Shown: piece after piece, positions 15,336 to 24,511 of the stretch
Layout of the letters: each line of letters begins with the position of its first letter
Numbering within the stretch: position 1 is the stretch's first letter
Assembly (NCBI GenBank): GCA_966185765.1
Contig: CBIFVZ010000029.1
Coordinates: 1-40,558 of the forward strand
Source: CBIFVZ01 sp966185765
Lineage (GTDB): Bacteria; Pseudomonadota; Gammaproteobacteria; Enterobacterales; Enterobacteriaceae
Reading direction: 5' to 3'
Length of the DNA: 40,558 bases
Notes under the pieces: generated by a model
Told to the model about the DNA's origin: nothing
The model's database searches: none
What the model saw: the letters and a program-made list of their open reading frames with translations, nothing else
Translations under genes and position numbers: made by a program

Positions 15336-16247
15336 CTATGGCGCAAGGTGAAGAAACGCCGCGCCGCGCATCCCGCCCGCGTCACCGTGGCGCGCCTGCT
15401 CAATGCGTGGCACTTTAGCGACCGGCAGCAGATGGCGCACTAAACGTTGCGCCAGCGTCTGCGTCAGCCATGAAAATGGTGATAACCCACCGCCAATCAC
15501 CACCAGATGCGGGTCAACAATAGTCAACAGACTAGCAAGACATACCGCCAGTAAGTCAAGGTAGCGCTGCGCATGCTCACGGGCGCGTGGCTCCCCCACT
15601 TGCCAGCGCGTGACAATTTCTGGCCCGCTCAGTGTCTCCTGATAAAAGTGCTGATAGAGCCAGGCAAAGCCGCGCCCGGAAAGGTAATTCTCCACGCAAC
15701 CGAGCTGACCGCAACCACAACGCAACAGCGGGATATCGCGCCCGAGCACCTCAAGTGCATCCACCGGGAGGCGCACATGGCCAAACTCGCCAGTGAGACA
15801 CGACCGTCCGGTAATGGCTTTGCCGTTTACCACCAGTCCGCCACCAACCCCCGTACCAAGAATTAGCCCGAGTACCACAGGATAAGTGCGAAATTCATCG
15901 TCCCAGGCTTCCGAGAGCGTGAAACAGTTGGCGTCGTTATCAATGCGTACCTCGCGCCCCAGTCGCTCACTGAGGTCGCGCCCCAGCGGTTTGCCGTTAG
16001 CAGCAGGCAAATTCGCCGCGTACAGCGTGCCATCGTCTGTATACGGCAGACCCGGAATACCTATGCCGACGCTTCCCCGGGTGGCAAAAACGGTATCCGC
16101 CTGATGAACCATTTTCTCCACCGTTGAGAGAAAGCGCGAGTAGTCATCATGCGGCGTCGCCTCGCGCCACTCACGCAACAGATTGCGCTGTGCATCATAA
16201 ACACCCAGCGCGATTTTGCTGCCGCCGATATCAAATCCGTAATACAT
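15336..16247 (-). CDS. nagK: N-acetyl-D-glucosamine kinase NagK
   Basis: This 303-aa ROK-family sugar kinase phosphorylates N-acetylglucosamine recovered from peptidoglycan, so it complements NagZ encoded further right. The N-terminal phosphate loop is 'FDIGGSKIALGVYD'. Substrate and catalytic motifs are 'NDANCFTLSEAW' and 'ILGTGVGGGLVVNGK', with the Glu/His of 'GEFGHVRLP'. The ROK zinc site is 'CGCGQLGCVENYLSGRG'. The length equals E. coli NagK. It begins 13 bp after the lolE stop, so it probably extends the lolCDE transcript. Confidence 0.96.
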   Translation of the reverse strand: MYYGFDIGGSKIALGVYDAQRNLLREWREATPHDDYSRFLSTVEKMVHQADTVFATRGSVGIGIPGLPYTDDGTLYAANLPAANGKPLGRDLSERLGREVRIDNDANCFTLSEAWDDEFRTYPVVLGLILGTGVGGGLVVNGKAITGRSCLTGEFGHVRLPVDALEVLGRDIPLLRCGCGQLGCVENYLSGRGFAWLYQHFYQETLSGPEIVTRWQVGEPRAREHAQRYLDLLAVCLASLLTIVDPHLVVIGGGLSPFSWLTQTLAQRLVRHLLPVAKVPRIEQARHGDAGGMRGAAFLHLAP

Positions 16248-16260
16248 TCTGACGTCCTTA

Positions 16261-17508
16261 TTACTGCCCGCTCAACACGCGTGCCGGGTCAATGTTGCTC
16301 GCCCGGCGTGCCGGATACCAGCTTGCCAGCAAGCTCAGCAGCAGCGCGGTGATGAGCACATAAACCACATCCAGCCAGTGCAGTTCTGAGGGCAGGAAGT
16401 CAATAAAGTAAATATCACCGGAAAGGAAATGGTGTCCGGTCAGCTTTTCGATGACGCGGATAATATCAGTGAGCCACCATGAGGCCAGCACACCCAGTAC
16501 AACGCCGATAACGCTGCCCAGCAACCCGGCCAACAGCCCATACCAGACAAAAATGGCGCGAATCAGACCGTCTTTCGCACCGAGCGTGCGCAGCACGGCG
16601 ATATCGCTACTTTTATCTTTTACCGCCATCACCAGCGTCGAGACAATGTTAAAACACGCCACGCCAATCACCAGTACCATCGCCAGATACATGATGGCGC
16701 GAATCATCTGGATATCGCGGTACATGAAACCATATGTGCCAATCCAGCTTTTGATATACACGTAGCTGTCGGTGACCTGACCTGCATCGCGCACCAGCTT
16801 ATTGGCGTTAAATACGTCATTAACTTTAATGGCAATGCCCGTGACACTGTCACCCATATCCATATAACCCTGTGCATCCTGCATAGGTACCATTGCCAGG
16901 CTGTGATCAAGTTGACCGCTGAGCTGAAGGATACCGGCTATTTGCAGGCGCACACGCTGAGGTTGCAGCAGCTTTTGACCGCTGTCGGCGTTGTTGGGGA
17001 TCATGATGGAAATCCAGTCACCCTGCTTTACCTTCAGCGCATCCGCCACGCCTTTGCCGATGATGATTTGCTGCGCGCCAGCGTGAAAGTTGGCCCAGGC
17101 ATTGTTCTGCACAAACGACGGTAATGCGCTCAAACGCGTCTCCTGCACAGGGTCAACGCCCTTCACCTGAATCGCGCGCAGGTTGGCACCGCTTTCAATC
17201 AGGCCCGTGAAGTTAATATACGGCGCGGCCGCAACAATACCCTTTACTTTTTCAACGCGCTGCAATACCTCGTTCCAGCCGTCGAACGGTTGATGTACCG
17301 GCTCAATTTCGCCATGCGGTACCACGGCCAGAATACGGTTATTCAGCTCACGCTCAAAACCATTCATGGCGCTCAGACCAACAATCAGTACCGCTACCCC
17401 AAGCGCAATGCCGGTGGTGGAAATCGCCGAAATCAGCGACACCATCCCGCCGCGCCGCCGCCCACGGCTAAAGCGCCGACCAATCAGTAACGAAAGCGGT
17501 GAAGCCAT
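16261..17508 (-). CDS. lolE: Lipoprotein-releasing system permease LolE
   Basis: This 415-aa inner-membrane subunit of LolCDE extracts outer-membrane-destined lipoproteins and hands them to LolA. It has the MacB-type layout: one N-terminal membrane helix ('SLISAISTTGIALGVAVLIVG' region, residues 24-45), a large periplasmic domain (about 46-270), and three C-terminal helices ('LAMVLVIGVACFNIVSTLV', 'FVWYGLLAGLLGSVIGVVLG', 'YVLITALLLSLLASW'). It ends in the family tail 'YPARRASNIDPARVLSGQ'. The start codon overlaps the lolD stop (TGATG), giving translational coupling. Confidence 0.96.
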   Translation of the reverse strand: MASPLSLLIGRRFSRGRRRGGMVSLISAISTTGIALGVAVLIVGLSAMNGFERELNNRILAVVPHGEIEPVHQPFDGWNEVLQRVEKVKGIVAAAPYINFTGLIESGANLRAIQVKGVDPVQETRLSALPSFVQNNAWANFHAGAQQIIIGKGVADALKVKQGDWISIMIPNNADSGQKLLQPQRVRLQIAGILQLSGQLDHSLAMVPMQDAQGYMDMGDSVTGIAIKVNDVFNANKLVRDAGQVTDSYVYIKSWIGTYGFMYRDIQMIRAIMYLAMVLVIGVACFNIVSTLVMAVKDKSSDIAVLRTLGAKDGLIRAIFVWYGLLAGLLGSVIGVVLGVLASWWLTDIIRVIEKLTGHHFLSGDIYFIDFLPSELHWLDVVYVLITALLLSLLASWYPARRASNIDPARVLSGQ

Positions 17509-18212
17509 CAGTCCGCCCCCATCAGCGTCAGTTCCTGATTCAGGCGACCATCACGCATTTCAAGCTGGCGCGACAGTCGTTTTGCCAGCTGTAAATCGTG
17601 GGTGACCACCAGAAACGCAGTGCCCTGTCGCACGTTCAGCTCGCCAAGCAGGTCGAAAATCGCATCAGCATTGCGGGCATCAAGGTTACCGGTTGGCTCA
17701 TCTGCCAGCACCAGACGTGGATTGTTAACCAGTGCACGTGCGATAGCAACACGCTGGCGCTCGCCACCGGAAAGCTCAGACGGGCGGTGCTCGCCACGGT
17801 GGCCTAACCCAACGGCAGCCAGCATATCCCGGGCGCGCGCGTCAATTTCAGCGGCTTTTTTGCGGCCAATCAGCAACGGCATCGCCACATTTTCCAGCGC
17901 GGTAAAGTCCGGCAGTAAGTGGTGAAACTGGTAGATAAAACCCAGTTCGCGATTGCGTAGCTCGGCTTTTGCGGATGATGACAACGTACTCATAGCGCGC
18001 CCGTCAAACGTCACATCGCCAGAGGTCGGCGTATCCAGTCCACCCAACAGGTGCAACAGCGTACTTTTACCGGAGCCTGAGCTGCCAACAATCGCCATCA
18101 TTTCACCCATGCCAATGCTAAAGCTGACGTCGTGCAGCACGTCGGTCTGCACTTTGCCTTCCTGATAGCGTTTGCACAGTTTGTCACACTGCAGCAGGAC
18201 CGAATTACTCAT
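17508..18212 (-). CDS. lolD: Lipoprotein-releasing system ATP-binding protein LolD
   Basis: This 234-aa ABC ATPase powers lipoprotein release. Walker A is 'GSSGSGKST', followed by the LolD-specific stretch 'LLHLLGGLDTPTSGDV'; then Q-loop 'FIYQFHHLLPDF', signature 'LSGGERQR', Walker B 'LVLADEPTGNLD' and switch His 'VVTHD'. I start it at 18212 ('MSNSVLLQCDKLCKRY'), matching the usual length, because the longer frame to 18302 runs deep into lolC. Its first bases overlap the lolC stop by 8 bp (ATGAGTAA). Confidence 0.97.
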   Translation of the reverse strand: MSNSVLLQCDKLCKRYQEGKVQTDVLHDVSFSIGMGEMMAIVGSSGSGKSTLLHLLGGLDTPTSGDVTFDGRAMSTLSSSAKAELRNRELGFIYQFHHLLPDFTALENVAMPLLIGRKKAAEIDARARDMLAAVGLGHRGEHRPSELSGGERQRVAIARALVNNPRLVLADEPTGNLDARNADAIFDLLGELNVRQGTAFLVVTHDLQLAKRLSRQLEMRDGRLNQELTLMGAD

Positions 18213-19404
18213 AACGTAAAGCCTCAGCGGGTTGAGTGGCGGCAGCGCGCCATGACGGGTAAAGCGTGGATAGCAGCGCAACTGCCATTGCGACAAGCGC
18301 AATCACAATCACCTGCAAAGGTTCAATCGCGACCGGTAGCGCAGCGCCGTCAAGCACTGCGCCAATAACCGGCATCAGGTTATTAAGCTGGCTTGCCAGC
18401 AAGGTTCCAAGCAGCGCACCAAGCAGTGCACCAATTATCCCGGCGCTGGCACCCTGGACGATAAAGACCGCCATAATCTGGCGGCGCGTTAAGCCCTGGG
18501 TTTGTAAAATGGCCACTTCTCCTTGTTTTTCCATCACCATCAGACCAAGCGAGGTGATGATATTAAACGCGGCAACGGCCACTATCAGGCTCAGCAACAG
18601 ACCCATCATGTTCTTTTCCATGCGTACGGCCTGGAACAGCTCGCCTTTACGATCGCGCCAGTCCTGCCACTGCATTCCTTCTGGCAACGCCTGCTTGCTG
18701 AGGGTGTCCACCGCCAGCGGCTGATTTAAAAACAGACGCCAGCCGGTGATGTTGCCTGCCGGGTAGCGCATCAGGCGCGAGGCATCCTGCTGGTTCACCA
18801 GTAACTGATAGCTGTCCACTTCGCTGTTGGCGGCAAAGGTTCCCACCACCTTGAACAGACGCTGGCTGGGCAGGCGCCCCATTGGCGTGAACTGGCTGGC
18901 AGAGGGCACCATGATGCGGATACTTTCGCCGCGTTTGACGCCCAGTTGCCCGGCGAGTTGCTCGCCAAGAATCACATTGTACTGTCCGGCCTCAAGCGCG
19001 CTCTGGTTGACGTTGACCAGGTACGGCGTGAGCGGGTCTTTATCCTGCGGCGTAATGCCCAGCATAACGCCCACCGCCACGCTGCGCGGGCTTTGCAACA
19101 CCACATCGCCGGTAGTCAGCGCAGTCACACGGTTCACACCTTGCAAGTTGAGCTTATCCGCAGGCAGGTCAGTTGGATTAAGGGAACCTTTTTCAGAGGT
19201 AATCAGCGCCTGCGGCATCAGCCCCAGAATGTTGTTTTGCAACTCGCGCTCAAAGCCGTTCATCACCGACAGCACGGTCACCAGCGCCATCACGCCAAGC
19301 GTAATGCCGATGGTAGACAACCAGGAGACAAAGCGGCTGAAGCGGTCCGCTGCACGCCCGCGCATGTAGCGCAGGCCAATAAATAACGCGACAGGTTGAT
19401 ACAT
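18205..19404 (-). CDS. lolC: Lipoprotein-releasing system permease LolC
   Basis: This 399-aa permease recruits LolA to the LolCDE complex through its periplasmic domain. Membrane helices lie near residues 25-45 ('WLSTIGITLGVMALVTVLSV') and at three C-terminal positions ('LLLSLIVAVAAFNIITSLG', 'VQGASAGIIGALLGALLG', 'VIVIALVAMAVALLSTL'). I start it at the ATG at 19404 ('MYQPVALFIGLRYM'), which gives exactly the known length; the extension to 19500 is unrelated. No good Shine-Dalgarno precedes this ATG on the coding strand. It heads the lolC-lolD-lolE-nagK-cobB run. Confidence 0.96.
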   Translation of the reverse strand: MYQPVALFIGLRYMRGRAADRFSRFVSWLSTIGITLGVMALVTVLSVMNGFERELQNNILGLMPQALITSEKGSLNPTDLPADKLNLQGVNRVTALTTGDVVLQSPRSVAVGVMLGITPQDKDPLTPYLVNVNQSALEAGQYNVILGEQLAGQLGVKRGESIRIMVPSASQFTPMGRLPSQRLFKVVGTFAANSEVDSYQLLVNQQDASRLMRYPAGNITGWRLFLNQPLAVDTLSKQALPEGMQWQDWRDRKGELFQAVRMEKNMMGLLLSLIVAVAAFNIITSLGLMVMEKQGEVAILQTQGLTRRQIMAVFIVQGASAGIIGALLGALLGTLLASQLNNLMPVIGAVLDGAALPVAIEPLQVIVIALVAMAVALLSTLYPSWRAAATQPAEALRYE

Positions 19405-19443
19405 GGAGGTCCGTGTAACCGCGGTTTTAGAGAATGATCGAGG

Positions 19444-19472
19444 AGTATATAAGCGATACCGCAACAGGTAAA
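19444..19472 (-). promoter_or_regulatory. Putative lolCDE promoter
   Basis: Read on the minus strand, TTTACC and TATACT are separated by 17 bp, with the -10 about 40 bp before the lolC ATG. The -35 match is moderate. Confidence 0.4.
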
Positions 19473-19546
19473 TGAAAGATAACGGTTTTACGCCAGTCAA
19501 AAACCAACAAAACCATTAAAATTCATAATATTAGGCTCCAGTCATG

Positions 19547-19569
19547 AGGTTATCAACCTGTATCAGGTT
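19547..19569 (+). promoter_or_regulatory. Overlapping alternative hairpins upstream of ycfT
   Basis: AGGTT (19547-19551) can pair with AACCT (19555-19559), and AACCTG (19555-19560) can pair with CAGGTT (19564-19569). The shared arm makes the two hairpins mutually exclusive. It could be a double operator or a small leader structure; nothing else in the 285-bp gap between lolC and ycfT stands out. Confidence 0.3.
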
Positions 19570-19689
19570 CAATGTGAGGATTTTCTTAAATACGTCAATG
19601 CGTTACAAAAACAGACTTTTGGAGTACGCAACCTGGCGCTGCTTTCTCAGAATTAATCCTTTATTACCAACCCAGCACGCCGGTTATTT

Positions 19690-20754
19690 ATGAAAACTCA
19701 GCAACTGTGGATTAACCAGATTAAAGGAATGTGCATCTGTCTGGTGGTTATCTATCACTCCGTCATCACCTTTTATCCCCCTGTTCTCGGGCAGCTTCAG
19801 GGCAATGCCGTCTATCTTGCCAAACTGTGGATTTATGGCAATGCCTACCTGGCACCGTTTCGTATGCCAGTATTTTTCTTTATTTCCGGCTATCTGGTCA
19901 CACGTTACATCAACCAGGTTGGCTGGCGCGGCTGTGTGAATAAGCGGGTGTGGAACATTGTCTGGGTACTGGTGCTGTGGGGCGTGCTGCAGTGGATACT
20001 GATAAGTCATATCAACCAGTGGCTGCCTGCTGGTGTGGAGCATGATCCACGCGCTAATGCCGCTTATGCCAGCACACCTGGCCAGTTCGCTTTTAGTATG
20101 ATCACCGCCAGTACCAGCCTGTGGTATCTCTACGCGCTGGTACTCTATTTTATTGGCTGCAAACTTTTACACCGCTATCGGGCTGTGGTTTTCCCGCTGC
20201 TGATAGTGGTGAGTGTTGCGATAAACTTCCTGCCAACCCCGTTCTGGGGCATGAACAGCGTAATACGTAATATGCCGTATTACGCAATGGGCGCCTGGTT
20301 TGGCGCACAACTGGTGACGTTAATGAAAGGCTGGCGTCTCACCCAGCGCCCGCTGCTGTTACTGGCTGCGCTGGCGCTGGCTGGTGTGCTTTACCTGGGT
20401 AACATCAATTTGCCCCTTTCCATGCTGTCGATTCTGTTCATCATGAAACTCTTCTTCTCGCTGGAACAGCGCTGGGGAAGCCGCCCCCATTCTCTGTTCA
20501 ATACCATCGGCAGTAACACAATCGCTATCTACACCACACACCGCATTCTGATTGAAGCCATGAGCCTGCTTGCCATCGGTCTGTTCAATCAGCAACGCCT
20601 GGCACCAGGCGCGCAGATGCTGCTACTGCTGAGTTATCCGCTCATCAGCCTTGGGTTGTGTACGCTGTTTGGGCTTTTGATGCGCAGGCTGTCGCGCGGG
20701 CTGACCGGTGACCTGCTCTTCACTCCACCGCGTAACCTGATTGCCGAACGCTAA
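19690..20754 (+). CDS. ycfT: Inner-membrane acyltransferase-3 family protein YcfT
   Basis: This 354-aa polytopic protein of the acyltransferase 3 (OatA/NolL-like) family has about ten hydrophobic segments. The family hallmarks are the N-terminal 'IKGMCICLVVIYHSVI', whose His is the conserved residue of TM1, and 'APFRMPVFFFISGYLV' near residues 56-71. Later segments include 'LLLVALALAGVLYLG'-like helices and 'IGSNTIAIYTTHRILIEA'. Members typically acetylate envelope sugars, but the substrate of YcfT is not established. Its place between the divergent lolC and mfd matches K-12. The Shine-Dalgarno is weak. A stem-loop follows the stop at 20761. Confidence 0.88.
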   Translation: MKTQQLWINQIKGMCICLVVIYHSVITFYPPVLGQLQGNAVYLAKLWIYGNAYLAPFRMPVFFFISGYLVTRYINQVGWRGCVNKRVWNIVWVLVLWGVLQWILISHINQWLPAGVEHDPRANAAYASTPGQFAFSMITASTSLWYLYALVLYFIGCKLLHRYRAVVFPLLIVVSVAINFLPTPFWGMNSVIRNMPYYAMGAWFGAQLVTLMKGWRLTQRPLLLLAALALAGVLYLGNINLPLSMLSILFIMKLFFSLEQRWGSRPHSLFNTIGSNTIAIYTTHRILIEAMSLLAIGLFNQQRLAPGAQMLLLLSYPLISLGLCTLFGLLMRRLSRGLTGDLLFTPPRNLIAER

Positions 20755-20760
20755 ACCCAC

Positions 20761-20781
20761 AGCCCCTGCATAACAGGGGCT
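20761..20781 (+). terminator. Stem-loop after ycfT
   Basis: AGCCCCTG and CAGGGGCT form an 8-bp GC-rich stem around CATAA, 6 bp after the ycfT stop. No U-tract follows, so termination would be weak or factor-dependent. Confidence 0.45.
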
Positions 20782-20921
20782 ACTCATCTGAAGGTGTTTT
20801 ATACTCACGAGGCAAACCCGCTTGCCAGGCACGGTTGATAAGCGATAATAACGCTCTGGCTATCCTACAGAATTTACCCACGCGGCTGCGCGGGCACAGC
20901 AGAGAGACAGCAGTTTTTTCT

Positions 20922-23900
20922 ATGTCTGAACAAAACCGATACAGCCTGCCGCACAGTGCGGGCGACCAGCGCCAGTTTGGCGAACTGACCGGCGCGGCGT
21001 GCGCCAGCGAAGTGGCAGAAATTGCCGAACGCCACCAGGGACCGGTCATTTTGATTGCTCCTGACATGCAAAACGCCCTGCGTCTGCACGATGAAGTCCG
21101 GCAATTTACCGATGCGCTGGTAATGAACCTTGCCGACTGGGAAACACTGCCTTATGACAGCTTCTCTCCACATCAGGATATCGTGTCCTCACGCCTGTCC
21201 ACACTTTATCAGCTCCCGGAGATGCAGCGCGGTGTGCTGATTATGCCGGTGAATACGCTGATGCAGCGCGTATGTCCGCACAGTTATCTGCATGCCCACG
21301 CCCTGGTCATGAAAAAAGGCCAGCGGTTATCGCGCGACAACCTGCGCGACCAGCTTGAAAACGCAGGCTACCGTCACGTTGACCAGGTGATGGAACACGG
21401 TGAATATGCCACCCGCGGCGCGTTGCTGGACCTGTGGCCGATGGGCAGCGAGTCGCCCTATCGCCTTGACTTTTTTGATGACGAGCTAGACAGCCTGCGC
21501 CTGTTTGACGTAGACAGCCAGCGTACGCTGGAAGAAGTGGACGCCATCAACCTGTTGCCGGCGCACGAATTCCCGACCGACAAAACGGCGATTGAGCTGT
21601 TCCGCAGCCAGTGGCGCGACAAATTCGAGGTGCGCCGAGACCCGGAGCACATCTATCAGCAGGTGAGTAAAGGCACGCTGCCAACCGGGATTGAATACTG
21701 GCAACCGTTGTTTTTCAGCGAACCCTTGCAGCCGCTGTTCAGTTACTTCCCCAAAAATACGCTGGTCGTGAATACCGGCGACCTGACGGCGAGTGCCGAG
21801 CGCTTCTGGCTGGATGTGAATGCCCGTTACGAAAACCGCGGTGTGGATCCCATGCGCCCGCTGCTGGCACCCATCACGCTGTGGATGGCGCCAGATGAAC
21901 TCTTCGGCTCGCTAAAAAGCTGGCCCCGTATACAACTTAAAAAAGAATCACTCCCTGAAAAAGCGGCGAATACTAACCTCGGTTACCAGCCACTCCCGGA
22001 CCTGTCCGTGCAGCCCCAGCAAAAAGCGCCGCTTGATAACCTGCGTCGTTTTCTTGAGCATTTTACCGGCGCGGTTATCTTCTCTGTTGAAAGCGAAGGC
22101 CGTCGTGAGGCGCTGGGCGAACTGCTGGCACGCCTCAAAATTGCCCCTAAGCGCCTGCAGCGACTTGAGGATGCGACACCCGGCGGTTACTGGCTGACTA
22201 TCGGCTCCAGCGAACACGGTTTTATTGACACCCAGCGCAACCGGGCATTGATTTGTGAAAGTGACATGCTCGGCGAGCGCGTGGGTCGCCGCCGTCAGGA
22301 AAGCCGCCGTACCATTAACCCGGACACGCTGATTCGAAACCTGGCAGAACTGCACCCGGGCCAGCCCGTAGTGCACCTGGAGCACGGTGTGGGCCGCTAT
22401 GCAGGCATGACCACGCTGGAAGCGGGTGGCATCAAAGGTGAGTATTTGATGCTCACCTATGCGGGCGATGCCAAACTGTACGTACCGGTGACCTCGCTCC
22501 ACCTTATCAGTCGCTACGCAGGCGGCGCCGAAGAAAACGCGCCGCTGCACAAACTTGGTGGCGATGCCTGGTCGCGCGCGCGCCAGAAGGCCGCGGAAAA
22601 AGTGCGCGATGTTGCCGCTGAACTGCTCGACATCTATGCCCAGCGCGCGGCAAAAGCCGGTTTCGCCTTTAAGCACGACAAAGAACAGTATCAGCTTTTC
22701 TGCGACAGCTTCCCGTTTGAAACGACGCCAGATCAGGCACAGGCCATCAATGCGGTACTGAGCGACATGTGCCAGCCGCTGGCAATGGACCGCCTGGTAT
22801 GCGGCGACGTAGGCTTTGGTAAAACGGAAGTCGCGATGCGCGCCGCGTTTCTGGCGGTGGAAAACCACAAACAGGTTGCCGTGCTGGTGCCAACCACCCT
22901 TCTCGCCCAGCAACACTTTGATAATTTCCGCGACCGCTTCGCTAACTGGCCTGTACGCATCGAGATGCTGTCACGCTTTCGCAGTGCCAAAGAACAGACA
23001 CAGGTGCTGGAACAGGCTGCTGAGGGCAAGGTCGATATCCTGATTGGCACCCACAAGCTGTTAATGAGCGACCTGAAATGGCGCGATCTGGGGCTGCTGA
23101 TTGTCGATGAGGAGCACCGCTTTGGCGTGCGTCATAAAGAACGCATTAAGGCCATGCGCGCCGATGTGGATATTCTGACCCTGACCGCCACGCCGATTCC
23201 GCGTACGCTCAACATGGCTATGAGCGGAATGCGCGACTTATCGATTATTGCCACACCGCCAGCACGCCGCCTGGCGGTGAAGACTTTTGTACGCGAATAC
23301 GACAGCTTAGTCGTGCGCGAGGCGATTTTGCGTGAAGTGCTGCGTGGTGGTCAGGTCTACTATCTGTACAACGACGTAGAAAACATTCAGAAAGCCGCTC
23401 AGCGCCTGGAAGAACTGGTACCGGAAGCACGCGTCGCCGTCGGTCATGGTCAGATGCGCGAACGCGAGCTGGAACGGGTGATGAACGATTTCCATCATCA
23501 GCGCTTTAACGTGCTGGTCTGTACCACCATCATCGAAACCGGGATTGATATCCCGACGGCCAACACCATCATCATCGAACGCGCTGACCACTTCGGCCTT
23601 GCCCAGCTGCACCAGTTGCGCGGCCGCGTTGGGCGTTCGCACCATCAGGCGTATGCCTGGCTGCTGACGCCGCATCCTAAAGCCATGACGACCGATGCGC
23701 AAAAACGGCTGGAGGCCATTGCATCGCTTGAAGATCTCGGCGCGGGCTTCGCGCTGGCAACCCATGACCTGGAGATCCGTGGCGCCGGTGAGCTGTTAGG
23801 TGAAGACCAGAGCGGACAGATGGAGACCATTGGCTTTTCACTCTACATGGAACTGCTGGAAAACGCCGTTGATGCGCTTAAAGCCGGTCGCGAGCCGTCG

Positions 23901-24368
23901 CTTGAGGATTTGACCAGCCAGCAAACCGAAGTGGAACTGCGAATGCCGTCGCTGCTGCCGGACGATTTTATTCCCGATGTGAATACACGTTTGTCCTTCT
24001 ACAAACGCATCGCCAGTGCGAAGGATGCCGATGCACTTGATGAAATTAAAGTGGAACTGATTGACCGCTTCGGCAAACTACCGGACCCCGCGCGTACGCT
24101 GCTGGATATTGCAGCACTTCGCCAGCAGGCGCAGAAGCTCGGCATTCGCAAGCTTGAGGCCAATGAGAAAGGTGGCGTGATTGAATTTAATGAGCAAAAC
24201 CACGTCGATCCGCTCTGGTTGATTGGCTTGTTGCAAAAACAGCCTCAACACTACCGGCTTGATGGCCCAACCCGGCTGCGTTTTACCCATGAGCTTGATG
24301 AGCGCAAGGTACGTATGGACTGGGTGCGCAACTTTATGCAACAACTGTCCGAAAACACCGCAGCATAA
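20922..24368 (+). CDS. mfd: Transcription-repair coupling factor Mfd
   Basis: This 1148-aa ATP-dependent translocase displaces RNA polymerase stalled at DNA lesions and recruits UvrAB. Domains in order: UvrB-like N-terminal module (about 1-340), D3 and linker, RNA-polymerase interaction domain with 'PVVHLEHGVGRYAGM' near 480, RecG-like helicase core with Walker A 'GDVGFGKTEVA' near 627-637 and 'VDEEHRFGVRHK' near 728, motif III 'LTATPIPRTL', TRG/motif VI 'QLRGRVGRSHHQAYA', and a C-terminal autoinhibitory domain. The start at 20922 ('MSEQNRYSLP') gives exactly the E. coli length, whereas the frame open from 20835 would add 29 unrelated residues. Confidence 0.98.
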   Translation: MSEQNRYSLPHSAGDQRQFGELTGAACASEVAEIAERHQGPVILIAPDMQNALRLHDEVRQFTDALVMNLADWETLPYDSFSPHQDIVSSRLSTLYQLPEMQRGVLIMPVNTLMQRVCPHSYLHAHALVMKKGQRLSRDNLRDQLENAGYRHVDQVMEHGEYATRGALLDLWPMGSESPYRLDFFDDELDSLRLFDVDSQRTLEEVDAINLLPAHEFPTDKTAIELFRSQWRDKFEVRRDPEHIYQQVSKGTLPTGIEYWQPLFFSEPLQPLFSYFPKNTLVVNTGDLTASAERFWLDVNARYENRGVDPMRPLLAPITLWMAPDELFGSLKSWPRIQLKKESLPEKAANTNLGYQPLPDLSVQPQQKAPLDNLRRFLEHFTGAVIFSVESEGRREALGELLARLKIAPKRLQRLEDATPGGYWLTIGSSEHGFIDTQRNRALICESDMLGERVGRRRQESRRTINPDTLIRNLAELHPGQPVVHLEHGVGRYAGMTTLEAGGIKGEYLMLTYAGDAKLYVPVTSLHLISRYAGGAEENAPLHKLGGDAWSRARQKAAEKVRDVAAELLDIYAQRAAKAGFAFKHDKEQYQLFCDSFPFETTPDQAQAINAVLSDMCQPLAMDRLVCGDVGFGKTEVAMRAAFLAVENHKQVAVLVPTTLLAQQHFDNFRDRFANWPVRIEMLSRFRSAKEQTQVLEQAAEGKVDILIGTHKLLMSDLKWRDLGLLIVDEEHRFGVRHKERIKAMRADVDILTLTATPIPRTLNMAMSGMRDLSIIATPPARRLAVKTFVREYDSLVVREAILREVLRGGQVYYLYNDVENIQKAAQRLEELVPEARVAVGHGQMRERELERVMNDFHHQRFNVLVCTTIIETGIDIPTANTIIIERADHFGLAQLHQLRGRVGRSHHQAYAWLLTPHPKAMTTDAQKRLEAIASLEDLGAGFALATHDLEIRGAGELLGEDQSGQMETIGFSLYMELLENAVDALKAGREPSLEDLTSQQTEVELRMPSLLPDDFIPDVNTRLSFYKRIASAKDADALDEIKVELIDRFGKLPDPARTLLDIAALRQQAQKLGIRKLEANEKGGVIEFNEQNHVDPLWLIGLLQKQPQHYRLDGPTRLRFTHELDERKVRMDWVRNFMQQLSENTAA

Positions 24369-24372
24369 ATCC

Positions 24373-24403
24373 TTTGCGCCCTCTCACCTGTAGAGGGCGC
24401 AAA
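24373..24403. terminator. Long GC stem-loop after mfd
   Basis: TTTGCGCCCTCT and AGAGGGCGCAAA form a perfect 12-bp stem with a 7-nt loop just after the mfd stop. The A/T ends are only three bases, so termination strength is uncertain; it may mainly protect the mfd 3' end. Confidence 0.55.
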
Positions 24404-24511
24404 TCTGCCGTTAATCGCCAGCCTTTACAAATCCTTGCAGTAGACCAGGATTTCCCGACAAGCAGACACGCATAATCGCGTGTTCACGAAGTCGATCGAG
24501 GCTTTAACACA

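Noticed and set aside
16703..16910. Short minus-strand frames inside lolE as separate genes
   Set aside because: They are alternative frames of the lolE coding strand and have no ribosome site.
18946..19386. Long plus-strand frames opposite lolC (146 and 180 codons)
   Set aside because: Both are antisense to a conserved permease and encode Arg/Thr/Ser-rich products without start signals.
21948..22916. A 322-codon frame antisense to mfd
   Set aside because: It lies wholly inside mfd, whose sequence is conserved to the residue; the antisense product shows no domain or start signal.
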